Shown here: piece by piece, positions 38,101 through 50,098 of the stretch
Layout: every line of letters starts with the position of its first letter
How positions within the stretch are numbered: the stretch's first letter is position 1
NCBI RefSeq assembly: GCF_018139145.2
Contig: NC_059475.1
Span: forward strand, 7,477,437-7,541,436
DNA from: Gymnogyps californianus
Taxonomy: Eukaryota > Chordata > Aves > Accipitriformes > Cathartidae
Direction: 5' to 3'
Length of the DNA stretch: 64,000 nt
Notes under the pieces: generated by a model
Told to the model about the DNA's origin: nothing
Databases searched by the model: none
What the model saw: the letters and a program-made list of their open reading frames with translations, nothing else
Made by a program: the position numbers and the translations under genes

Positions 38101-40889
38101 TTGCAATGCTATTAAAAATCAGAGTATAAAATTTCATGCTTGTAGAAGATGATGAAGAGGAACAGATATTTTATATCACCTTAAAAATCTACTTTTCTCT
38201 TCTTATAAATTGTACCATGAGATTTATATAATAAATTTTAATTAAAATAATTTTTCATACCTGCATAATTCTGGAGACCATGGCATGTTACAGGTCTATG
38301 TAAATGTCACATACACAATTTTCAGTCTTCCTGTATAGAAAATGTTATATTTCTGTAATATCCTGTAAGAAACATAATCGTCTTTGGCTGTACACTGACG
38401 CTGTTAGCAGAGTCCTTTACAACAATAGAGTACATTCTGTAATTTTCCCTAGAGCTGAAAACTCTTTCAAATGAACATGAGTCAGACAGTACTTTCGGGA
38501 ATAATGTTGCAAAGTTGTAAATGCTGCTTATCATTCCCATGAATACTGCCTTTTGGAGGAAGTACATCAAGTGTCAGACATGATGTGAACTCTAGTTTGT
38601 TGGAGTACCTGTTAGCATAGAGATATTTTCAAAGACATTGCTGTATGTTGTCTTGCTAACTTTGAAGAGAAACAGCTATTTAGGTTGACAAATGAAACAA
38701 GGGTTGCACAAACTAAACACGTGAAATTGATTATGCCTTGCTGAATGATTTAAATACGGGCCTAGATTCAAAGCTCATTGGCATTGTTTGATCCGGGATA
38801 ATTTTATGTTAAATATTAGTTATTCAAAATCTAACACCAGCCTGTTTATTGGAGAAGTGCTAACAATAAATAGCTTGATTTTCAGCACTCTGATGATAGT
38901 TCTGAGACCTCTTTTAAACTTAAAGACACATGCTCAGCTCTTCCACCTTCTTCTAGGAGTCTGCCCTACTATAATTGTGCCCTCTATTTGGAAGTCTAGC
39001 CATGTGGTAGGAGTCAATATGATTACTTTAGTAATTAAACTCCTATCAGAAGCAGGAGGTGGCACAAAAAGAATTAAAGAAATCTGACTTCAACATGAAT
39101 CATTTACTTCTTTCTGCAAATATTATTACCCTTCCAGGAGAAGCTTTCTTCTTATTGATGATGATACCACTGTTGTTTATTTCAGTTCAGGCTTCATAAA
39201 GGTGTGTCTTCTTGGGGTAGATGCTGTCTCAGATTTCTGATGGTTTTGCTAATTTTTGTCAATATTGAACTTATTTTAAAAAAAAAAGAAAAAATTTGTA
39301 CAATAATATTTTCAAAATTGTCATGTTTCAAATGAGTATTTAAAGTATTTCACTGTGTGATAAGATTAATATTTCATAGAAATAAACTTGAAGATGTGCA
39401 CAATTTTCATAGAATGGGTGAATATATAGAGTTGATTTGTTGTAACAAGTGTTTTATGTAAATTTTTTTAGAGGGCTTGATACAAAGCTGGAATTTCCAA
39501 AGTTGTCTATGGTTAAAGTTTTCAAAATCTCTTGTCCTGTATGTCCTTATGCCTTACATAGTATTACTAGTCTATGTTTAATGAATGATACATGAAGGGC
39601 TGTTAGGAAGTTGTGCTGTAGGGAAAGACTATTCTGAGTCATGAACAGTGCTGAACTGTAGACTCATTAATTTGATTAAAAGCATGGCTCGTTATAGCCC
39701 AGCTGGTTATGCAATTTTTAAATAATACATAGGTTGTTTGAGATCTCATTAATTGACGTTATTATGTATTTTATTTATTTTTACAACTTTTTGATCTAAA
39801 TTGTTGTATTATTATGCTGTTTACATCATCAAATTTGCCACTGGCCATGCATGTGCAACACCTGCATGTTTGCAACATGATCTTTCTAATGCTTACTAGA
39901 TATTTAGTTGAGTTTTCAGCTTTTTGGTATGGTTTAGAATTATGAATCACTCGAAAGATTAATATATTGCATAGCTTTGGTGCTTGGCCTATCTCTGCAT
40001 CCATTTTGAAAAATAATTATATAACCCAAAAGTACTGCTAATAAAGAAGCTGATAACAGAATTTAAACAATGCTTTGAAAGAAACTTCCTTTCTCTTTTT
40101 TAAAAAAAGCAAATTCAAATAGGATATAGATAACAATCTACCGAAAAATTAGTTCTATAAGTGCTTTCATGCACGTACTTCTTTCCCTGGTGGACAAAGT
40201 TATTAAGGTCATAGTGATAAGATTAATCTTTCTATGAATTGTTCAGTATTACATACTATGAGGCAATCAGCAATAAATAAAATATTATTCTGAATCACCT
40301 CAATAAACACCAAGTCAGTAGGCAGCAAATAGGCAGTAACAGTTAAAAAAAAAAAAAAAAAGACTGAAAAAGCAATGTTGAAAGAAATTCTACGGCAAAA
40401 GGAAAAATGTTAACACTGCAAAGCCAACTCAGTTAAAACCTTTGGTTCATATTATCCCTAGATGAGCTACCAACGCCATTTTTAGTAGGAATATGTGATG
40501 ATTCAAGTCATATCCAATCTACTGTCTCTAGTGAATGCAGAAAGTTGATCTGTGTCATAAAAGATGCAGGAAACATCCTGGAATCTGACTCTATGCGGAG
40601 AGAACAGTAATGAAAAATTTCCTTCCAGACCTAAGATTTCTTATTTGCGGAGCCCTTGCTGACAGGCTTATGTTTGACATGACATGTCTGGAAAGCTTGT
40701 AATTGTCTGGCTCTCATATAATGTACTCTGATTCTGCAACGAACTGCTTCATAACTCAATTATAGTTCACTGGGAATATAACATTTACTAATAAGGAACT
40801 GTGAATGACAGACAGATTATTAGAATTGGGGTGGGCTCCAGACCTTTTTATCAGAATTGCATGTACTTCTCTCTCATAGACAAACACAC
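26197..40889. other. Long non-coding stretch, no gene seen
   Basis: AT-rich DNA without supportable coding regions. Homopolymers and low-complexity tracts occur near 26676-26705 (G/T/C-rich), 31173-31195 (23 T), 36517-36570 (A-rich with CCCC and CAC words) and 37771-37788 (AAAT repeats). A TGGCGCCCAC word at 26758-26767 resembles a retroviral primer-binding site, but no LTR end precedes it. 30230-30520 is GC-richer than its surroundings with no recognisable content. 34830-35180 and 39600-40020 are low-CpG and rich in ATTA-type words, resembling conserved non-coding elements. The phrase at 37225-37270 with CCATTGACTTCCACTGGAA may be an ancient repeat trace. Confidence 0.55.
31173..31195. repeat. 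Run of 23 T
   Basis: A homopolymer. Read on the minus strand it could be the poly(A) of an old retrocopy, but no transcript-like sequence is recognised beside it. Confidence 0.9.
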
Positions 40890-40956
40890 CTTTTTTAGAG
40901 ATGGCAAATGGTGTTTCAAAGCTTGCCACTTTTTCCAGGCACCGCAAAGATGTATC
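40890..40956 (-). other. Possible internal exon, unidentified
   Basis: On the minus strand a pyrimidine-rich tract ending in CAG (acceptor dinucleotide at 40957-40958) is followed by a 67-base segment open in frame, encoding a peptide that starts DTSLRCLEKVASFETPF. It ends AAAAAAG, followed by GTGTGT (donor dinucleotide at 40888-40889). The frame stays open beyond the donor for another 40-odd codons. The peptide is not recognised. A short exon with one good acceptor and a fair donor is expected by chance in 64 kb, so this is a candidate only. Confidence 0.25.
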
Positions 40957-42504
40957 CTGAAGGCCAAATAGAAAAAAGAAATCATTGAGATTTTCACTTT
41001 CTATATGTAAAACTTTCAAACAAATTGTGAAAATTTACACAGATAAAACTTCTACTAGTGTTGAATAAGAACATATAAAGCTAAAAACCCCATATTAACT
41101 AAGTCCAGAGGAGCTTAAGTAGAAAGTAACTGTTAAGGTTTTTTTCTGAACGTCGAACTTACTTCAGTGGATTCATCTAAAATATGCCAGATGGGACTTA
41201 ACCAAAGGAAACTTAGTTTTCTGGGAAGTGACTATTATGCTAGCTAAGAAGCTATCACAACTTTAATCAGAACTGTTTACCCAGAGCTTTCTTGTGAAAC
41301 ATGATAAACTCCTTCTTTAAAACCTGGGCCATACGTTCCCTATCTAGGTACTCAGGTCCCAAGAAGTAACACCACATGGAAGAGAGAGTTAATGCATCTT
41401 TCTGGGACTGTGGCATTTCAGGCTTTCTAGTACACACATACATTCTTCTACCTGATCAGTGCTCAACTTACACAAAGAACAAGAGAAAGTCCTATCAAAG
41501 AACGTATGAGAAATTTGGCACATGCCATAGTAAGGCAAAAATCTTACTGGGATGCATCTGAAAAAGGAAGTAGTCATACAGCGATAGAACCATCTAAATC
41601 ATAGAGCTGAAAATAATTTTGAATGTAAGACGGCATACAAATTAACTAGTATAATTCAACACTGTTACTACTCCTCTATCCTGTCTCACAACATGCTGTT
41701 GAGCCTTCATCCAAATTAACTTGCACCTTTCTTTGACATTGTCATGGTCCTTTCATCTGCAGTTTCTCTATACTTTAACAAGATACAATATTGTCTTTAA
41801 ATGAGGACGAGCTAAGCAGGCAAGGATTGAAAGATTCATACTCATGGATCTTTGAGCTGAGAAGCATGCAAAGTCACGCACAAGATTGACCAAGTAATTA
41901 GTATTTGAAAATGTTAGTGTTTTAGAAGTGTTTTATTAGGTGTTTCAATATACAACTATAAAATATTTTGACTCTCAGGATTTTTTTTAAAACAAGAAAA
42001 CAACACCAAAAACAAAAAAACCTATTCATGAAAGAAAAATTTACATTCCCTTCTTTTCTCCCCTTTAATACACATAGTAATCTCTCTCTAATACACATGG
42101 TAATTAAGTGGATAATCTCTCCATTATTTAGTGCTTTTATTTTAAACAGATCTTGTCTATGGAATCATGAATTATAATTCCATGGACTATGGAATGTTTC
42201 CAGTAGGAGGCCCCTCACTTGTACGGTCATTGTGATTTTATGACTGTAAAGCACCACGAGTTATGTAAATATACTTCTTATTATTAACTGATCAGAGTTT
42301 ACAAGTAGTTCTAGATTTGCTTCAGAGGGCTCAGCTGGTATACATACTGAGCTGTCTGACATCAAGTGTTTTGGTTTTGAATCTGTTTTTCCACTAGGCA
42401 GATTTTAATGTTTTTTTTCCCCTACTGTTACTACACTCATAGGGAATCATACAGTCAGCTTTGTCCAAAAAACGCTAGAGATTTACCTGTTCACCACTAC
42501 TTGC
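40957..42504. other. Non-coding DNA with a tRNA-like relic
   Basis: No gene is supported. It contains the tRNA-like segment at 42327-42384 and a two-copy 23-bp-period repeat at 42067-42108 (AATACACATAGTAATC, then AATACACATGGTAATT). Confidence 0.5.
42327..42384 (+). repeat. tRNA-like relic or tRNA-derived SINE head
   Basis: GGGCTCAGCTGGTATA resembles the D-arm/A-box of a tRNA, followed by an anticodon-arm-like GAGCTGTCTGACATCAAG and then GGTTTTGAATCT, a diverged B-box (consensus GGTTCGAATCC). The spacing fits a pol III promoter. No acceptor stem is visible, so it is not a functional tRNA gene. It is probably a decayed pseudogene or the head of an old SINE. Confidence 0.4.
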
Positions 42505-42564
42505 AGTTGGACTAGATGATTGTTGAAGGTCCCTTCCAAATGGAACTATTCTATTCTATTCTGT
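42505..42564 (+). mobile_element. CR1 3' tail fragment
   Basis: GCAGTTGGACTAGATGATTG, then GAAGGTCCCTTCCAA, then a TATTCTATTCTATTC tail is the terminal 60 bases of a CR1 element on the plus strand. The tail repeat has drifted from an octamer to a pentamer. No coding part remains. Confidence 0.8.
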
Positions 42565-45500
42565 TTAAATAACTGATGGAGTTGTAGGAAATAACTGACA
42601 TGTCCTTATCTAGAAAGATGGCTGTTTTGGCCAGTTTCACTGACACTACAACTGCAGTGTTGAAAAAGAAGTTTTCCTTACATCAAGTCTTACCTTGTAG
42701 TACATGATGTTACCTCGTAGTAGTACATGAAGTTCCCAGCTTCAAGTACAACATCCACTCTTCGCATTCATCTTAAAGACTTCCCAAGCAGAAAAATGTA
42801 AATCACCTGTGTGAACAAATTGGATTTTCTGGAAGAACAAAACCAAAGTGAATGAAGAGCCTAGGTTTACTTTACATGACATCTAATAGCATAATATTCC
42901 TTTAAAATCCCAGTCTAGTTATTATAATTGTGCGTTTTACCCATCACTCAAATAGACACACGATTTACCCCAGAAAAAAACAAATATAATTTCACAGTTC
43001 TGTAGGAAATAACAGGAAAATGAACAGTTTATTGATTCATAAAGAATTAGTCCTTTTAAAATAAATTTCTCGAAGACAGCAATTCTGTAGCCAAAAGCTA
43101 GTGTAGTGAGCTAGTGAACCACAAATAATCACTTTTCACTGTCTCTGTGGCTGTCCTGTTTCTCAACAGAAGCTTGGATGCCTTTGTTTTTCTGAAAACA
43201 ATGAAAATGTAAAGTAGCAATCAGAACATAGAAGTTTTAAATTTTTTTATTTTTTTTTTTAAAAGCAAAACTTCAAAGTGTCTGTTTGGGAAAAAAAAAG
43301 AATCTTGAATTGAATTTACTTTTTAGCAAAGTTAGCATATCAAGAGAAAAAACTGTCCTCAGCTGCTGCACGAAAAATGGACCAACCAAGCAAAAAACAT
43401 TCCAAGAGAAAAATCTCACAAATGAAAAGAACTGTGGAAGACACTTAGCTATTTTTGAGATAAAATATTTTGTTGAGCTGGAGATGACTGAACTTACTTG
43501 GGTGGAAAGACTTAAAAAAGGAAAACTGGCTGGGATCAAAGAACCATGGCTCGGTATTATTTTTTTTTTTAGAATGAGCTTTTTGGGGCGGGTTGTTTGT
43601 GCTTAGCACAGTTACGTCCTTCTGGGCAAATTACTATACAAAATACATCTTAGAACAGACACGGAATTTTTTTGGAAAGAGATAGATGACATATAGCAGG
43701 CACAAGTACCTGTTTTCACCGGGAGTCTTATCTTCCCAGATGATGGCAGAATTTGCCTCATGGTCTCTAAGCATAATTCTACCAATAATGATGATTTTTT
43801 ATAGAAGACATTTATTCATGAACATTCAGAACTACAAGAAATAGTTATGTTTTCTAAAGAGATTACAAAGTAGTTAATGTTCATGTGTTAATTGATGGGG
43901 CATACAAACTTTTGGGAGCAGTATATGTTTTGAACAGCTTATTTATATAAAGCATAAGATAAATTGTAAGATCACAAAAAGATATAAATAATACAGATAT
44001 TTGTTATCTGTATAGCATTTTTCCTTCCAGAGTATCTCTATCTTTTCAATATTATCAGACTTGACTCTTGGGTGAAAGAGGAACCTTGTAACTAAAGACA
44101 CCAGAGAATTCTTACTTTCTGGGTACATGCAGAGCCTCTATTTAAAGTCTCATACAAAAGGTTTCTATAGAAACCTGAAGGACTCAGCCAACCAGTGCTA
44201 AAAAGCTGAACCCTGACGCCTATACAAAACCCACAAAAGCATTTATCTGTCCTAGTGGCTCCTGAAGTCACTGATCTCTATCATGCTTCAGCATACCTTC
44301 TTAATATATGCTGTTATACCTTACATTAGCATACTCTATCTTTGAAAATAAAACATTCTGGTAGCTGTTAAAAACATGGCTTTAACTCAGGTCCTTAACT
44401 GATCCCAAAGCTAGTGGATTGAAAATTAACTCTGATCTCCTTTCTGGCATATACTATCTCCTAGGACATGTAATATGAGTTTTACTTTTTTTTAAGGAGC
44501 TGTTTGTCCTATATATAGTTATGTTTCAAATTGTTACTCACTAAAAGAGCAAGTATTTTTGGTTCCTTCTGAAAGTCATATTTCCATAGTGATGCCGAGC
44601 TGACAAAAATATGCAATACATCATGATAACCGAAAATTAACTCACCATCACAGATACTGCTCCCAGATACCATTTTAAACTCAGTCTGGAATATTATATT
44701 GGTACAAAACTCAGGTTTTCCTGAACCTTAATTTAATATATATTCAGTATAAAGCATTCACTCTTCTTAATTTTCAGCTGTTCCCTGTTTCTCTTTTGGT
44801 TTGTTTCAATTAGTTATCCAAGGCTAAAATAGAGGTAATGACTCATTTCAGGGTCCACTCCTAAACAGCAGCTTGGATGAGGCTGTACTAGGTCTGGCTT
44901 CCTCTTCCCTGTGCAGGGAAACACTCTCCTAAGACTGCTGCAGCACTGCACAGTCCCCCAGCAGTCCTCGCAGAAGACTTCCATCCCTAATTTCTGCAGC
45001 ATCTCTTTCCATCATGCTCATTTTCATACTGTAGAACCACCAGGGTCGTCATTCCTGAGACAGTACTTCTCCGTGTTTGTCTCCTAGAATGTTCGTAAAT
45101 GTTCATGTTCTGTTTGTTGTTAGGGCTATGCAGAAATCCAGAGAGATACACACCCATTGGGTCGCCAAAGATGAAAACTTTCACTGAGCAGAGGGTGTAT
45201 AGCACAAGAAAGACGGGAGGCAACTCAACTCTGTCACTTACTTTTGGCAGTGCTTTCAATGTGCCAGAAAGGGCAGACCACATATTTCTCATATCTGTTT
45301 AGTGGGAGGTTTTTCTTGTACAGAATCTTTTTGTTTTCTTGACAATAGTCTTAGAAATGCAGATTCCTTCATTTTACGACTTCTGATATTTCATTATGGC
45401 TCAATTTCTGTTAAAATAACATTTCAAATAGAATTTCAGTCCACAAGTATAGTAATATTTCCTTTCCACTACACCAAGAAGAACCTGCAAGAATGACAGA

Positions 45501-48500
45501 ACTCCAAAGCTCAACAGCATGCCAATGCTTAACAAAGAAATGGCTCTCCAAGGGAAATGGAGCATTCATTTCTCTCTGAGTTTGCAGAGCTACGATAACA
45601 GGACATACCACAGATACTAATTCCAAAGATAATTATTCATACCATCTATGAACAACTCTCACAAATGTTATGGAGTTTGGGGCAAGTTTATCTTTATAAA
45701 GAATTCATGATATACCTCCTTTCAATCATCTCACATCCACCCACACTGACATTTCACAAACCAAACTTATCCGTAATACCTCTCAGCGCAAGGCATTTTC
45801 TACACATTTGTTCAGGTCAGCACGCAAATGTTCTCACTTTCCAGCCTTAAAAAAAAAAAAGAAAAGAAAAGAAAAAAACCCACATACTCCTACATCCTTG
45901 TACAAAAGACTACTCAAGGTCAAGACCAAGAAAAAAGGCCTTTGTCCTCCTCTTTTGTCCTCTCCTTAGTTTGTGCAATACCTTCTTTCACACAGTGCGT
46001 AATAGATTTCCAATCAGAACTTTGCAACTCCTGCAAGTTCTTTCTCCCAGGGATAACAGGATCAGACAGAAACAAAATGACAAATATTAAACAGCTTTGT
46101 CTACTTCCCATTGCAAAAACAAGGAGCTACTGTCATAAAAATTAACTCTGAAAAATTAATTATGGAAAACATAACACAGTCTTCTATTTCCAGTAGAATC
46201 CTCACTGTACCTTATTTATGCCAAGAACTATATCATGATTTCTTCTTCTACGGTTATTGGAAATACCTGTTAAGGCACTTTACAGCAGATTTTCTTTCTA
46301 TGTCTTAATCACCTACTAAGTTGTCTAGACCAGGTTGTGTTGTTTTCAAAGATGTAAAACTGCTGAACAGTCCTTTTTCTAATTCTGAGGCAACAGTTGT
46401 GCTTGTCTCTTGGATGGACGTCAATGACATCCTTCACTTACAAAAAAATGACAAGAAAAACAACCAGAGAGTTCTTTCTATGGCAAGGCAATATATGTCT
46501 CAGCTGAAGACAAACTTGTGTATGATAGTTACTATATTTGATGAACTGCATTAAAAGTTGGAAAACTACTCATAGAAAGTAGTGTGGTATTTATGCAAAG
46601 GAATGGTGCAAAATCATTAAACATACAAAAAATATATCTATACTCTATATGACTTAACATGATGTAAAAGCAGAAAATGCTAACTCACATTTACTGGTTC
46701 ACCAAGACAATTATTCTACAAAATTCTTTAAGTACTAAACATTATTATTCTCTGATTTACAGATTTTTGTTGTGGAAGTAAAGTCACTTGCTCACAGCTT
46801 GCTAGCATGTCATGGCACCGGCTGTATTGAAATGAATCTATTTCCTACCCCAAATAGCACAAATGAACTATTACGCCTGAATGAAGTAAGGAACCATTAC
46901 TGCAGTTTCAGAGAAAAGTCCTCATCAGCTTCTGAATTTTATTACTGCACCACTTCAGCGCCATGCAGACTCATTCATGAAAATAGCTTTCAAAAACCCA
47001 TGTCAAAGGATGCTGAACAGAGTTTTCAGAGGCTTTTAATTAATTTTTAATCTTTGTTCCTAAATATGGAGCTGATGCCAATAAAATGGCCAGAAGAACT
47101 TTATTTTATTTTAAGAAAAAATAGTCGGTTTTATGTCAGTATTGCTCTCAGGTATGGCTGAAATGTTTCATCTTAAACTCCCCAAAAATGTCAGCTTCAG
47201 GCAACTCATCTCAAGTTAAAAATATCAGCTTTAGGACTGAACTACAATAAAGCAAATGAAAAGGGCCCAGCAACTGGAAGTGTCAGTAAAGCTTGACTAT
47301 AGATGACACTGTCTGTTCCCTGTGCAGTACAGGGTATTATAATGCATGTATGGTAAATGGTGGTTTTTGTGATCTGGATGTACGTCTTAATGATTTCCAC
47401 CACTTTGTAAATGTCAGACATGTGATGTGAATTTCTATTCACATTACCACTTTAGTGTATAATCCTGAATAATCACTATAATCTGTTCTTAGCAACTGTG
47501 GTCATGATAGGGGATGTACCTCTACTTCCTTAACTTTCCCATCAGAAATCATTGCCAGTTCTCACAGTAAACTTCAGGAGACAAGAAAACGAGACTGAAA
47601 CAAAAGAAAAACCTTTATTCAAGTTTCTACAAGGCCAGTATGATTTGTGACTTATTCTCGCGAAGCCCTTGAACACATGTATAATTAAGAACTTAATTAA
47701 TTCCATTGAAGGAAATAAAGCTGCTTTATATGCATCACTGTTTTGAAGGAGTACAGTATTGTTCTCACAGCAGTAAGATTTCATGGAATGCTGTGGAAAA
47801 TGATGAATTATAATTTTTTAATTATATGGAATAAGAACCAACCCCCCCCCCAAAAAAAACCCCAAACCCAAAAATGAAATTTAGCCAAACAGACATGAAT
47901 AAAATGTATTCATTTACAACTTAAAATATATTTAAGATGTAAATAAATGGACCACATGTAGATCTCAGTCAGAGAAACTAGTTAGATTTAGTTAGAGAAT
48001 CTAGTCAGATTTTTTTAAAGTATCAGTATATACTTTGAGGAAAGGCACTTCTATGCATTCAGAGGAGATATTGCTCACATTTCTTTGCTAAATATCAGCA
48101 CAAGTACTCCAGACTGCAGAATGACTGCTGCTGCTGAAAAAAGATCTCAAAAAGGGGTCGTAAAGGGAACAGGCACCAGATTTGATTTAAAGACAAAATG
48201 TCCCAAAAATAACATGTCTGAATACAATATAGCTGCAACACAGAAGAAGCAGACTAGTATAATCAATGCAAATTAAGGTCCCCAAAAAGGAGTACTAGTA
48301 AGCACAAATTTGACATACTAGAAAAAAGAAAGAAAAATAAACTCAGTAGTAACACATACCACCAATATTTAAGACTTTTCTTCTGAATATTCTACTAGGG
48401 ATAGTAGTATTTATTACTTTGCCTTATAAAGGAATGGATGAATGAATCGAATAATGACATTACTTTCATAATTAATAATTTTTAAATGTATTCATTTTAG

Positions 48501-48910
48501 AATTAGTTTATTTGCTGAGCACAGGTTAGACTGAAGTTAAAACCCTCTTAATTGTTCATAACAATCAATTGAATTAAATTGAAACTGGATCAATTTATTT
48601 AATATAAATCTTGATATTCTGTGGTCAAAATACTCTGTCATAAAAACAAATATGGTCTTCAAAGTTCCATAAAAATGAATACTCTGACAATGTTCTGATC
48701 TTTGTAATATTCAAAAGAAGGCTTCTACTAAAGACTGAAGTAGACTAAAACCAGTATTTCCATCTTGACTATCTTGGTAAAGGAGCTTAGCAGAACAGGC
48801 TTCTCAAGAAGGAATAACAAACTCTGGCAAAGTAGGATTTCTGTGGAGTCTTGCTGGGAAAAAAGTTATCATTCCTGACAGAGGAGCAGCAGATAGAAGG
48901 CTGTGACTAA

Positions 48911-49038
48911 GGACAGCAAATTTTAGATGTGAAAAATTAATCTTGTAATTTTCTAATAGTCCTCTAGCAAGAGATGAAATAACATTTGAAAGCATCACTA
49001 ATAAGACTGTCCTAAGAGAGATTTTAGGGAGGTAGGAT
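48911..49038 (+). repeat. Diverged direct repeat, copy 1
   Basis: Matches 49971-50098 at roughly 80 percent by eye over about 128 bp with constant spacing. Shared words include AAGAGAT, TAATAAGACTG and GAAAAATT. The homology stops sharply on both sides. It is not an element I can name. Confidence 0.75.
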
Positions 49039-49970
49039 TATAGGTGAGAATTAATGAAGGTATAGGCTACAGAAGAAAACGAAATAAAACGCTTCATAGC
49101 ACATCTGACTTTTGATACAAGAATGTAGGTGAAAATGAAAAATATTCATTTACATATGAATGTATTCTGATGAGCAAAGACAAAACACATCATAAAAGGA
49201 AGGAGGAAGCTGAGCTTTTTTGTTCTAAGTTGACAAAGAAAACAGCACACAAACATCCAAAGTAAGGAAGGCCCTGGTGTTTGTTTTAATTTCCAGGACT
49301 CAGCAGGCTATAAAAGTCAAGAATCTTGTCTCATCTTAGGCTACATCCAAAAAAAAACCCCTCACTTGAAGATGGGTACAGGTTCAGCAGTAGTAAAATT
49401 ACTTTCTTCGGGTGGTCGGGTCCAGTCCAATAAGCTGTTCTCCTATGTCTTGCTGCAATGTGCACCAACCAAATCCCATTTTATGGCTAACAGACAGGAC
49501 AGTGAGCAGACTACTGCCCCGAACATCACTGACACAGAAGCCTTTCCTAAACTTTTTGCTGAACCTTCAATTTACTAGAAGTCAAACTAATCATTTACCC
49601 AGTACACATCTTGCAAAGCATCTACATTTTCACAAAGTTAATTTTTGCGACATTAATGTCTTCAAAACAATGTAATATCACACATACACCAGAATAACCA
49701 TTTCCAAACAGAATATTAACATTCTAGATGTGGACTTCTGGATATTAGAGAAAGATTAGTATTTAAATAAATGAAGTAAGCAAGGTCTGGGCTATTTTGG
49801 TCTTCGGTTCCCCAAGAAAGGAATCTCATGCTTTTCTGCCACAGAGCTTTTGCTTCTCTTTGTTTAAAGAACCAAAGTGTCAGACTGTGCTCCTTTGGGC
49901 TAATATGTCTTTTTCACTGATGAGCTAATTTACTCCTTTCCTTTTTCTTTTTTTTTTTTTTTTTTTTGTG

Positions 49971-50098
49971 GTCAGTATTTTAGACATGAAAAATTGATCT
50001 TATAATTTGTTAACTATCCTCTAACAAGAGATCAAATAACAGTTGAAAACAGTGCTAATAAGACTGCCTCAGGACACAGATTTCAGGAGGGTAGGACC
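49971..50098 (+). repeat. Diverged direct repeat, copy 2
   Basis: The partner of 48911-49038, 1060 bp downstream in the same orientation. It begins directly after a 20-T run. It could be the second copy of a dispersed repeat or of an LTR-like unit. A simple segmental duplication is also possible. Confidence 0.75.

Noticed and set aside
45099..45302. Possible exon after GTTTGTTGTTAG
   Set aside because: The upstream tract is not pyrimidine-rich enough, the donor candidate GTGTAT is weak and the peptide is not recognisable.
49309..49330. TATAAAAG as a host promoter
   Set aside because: An isolated TATA word without CpG enrichment, initiator or downstream transcript evidence is expected often in AT-rich DNA.
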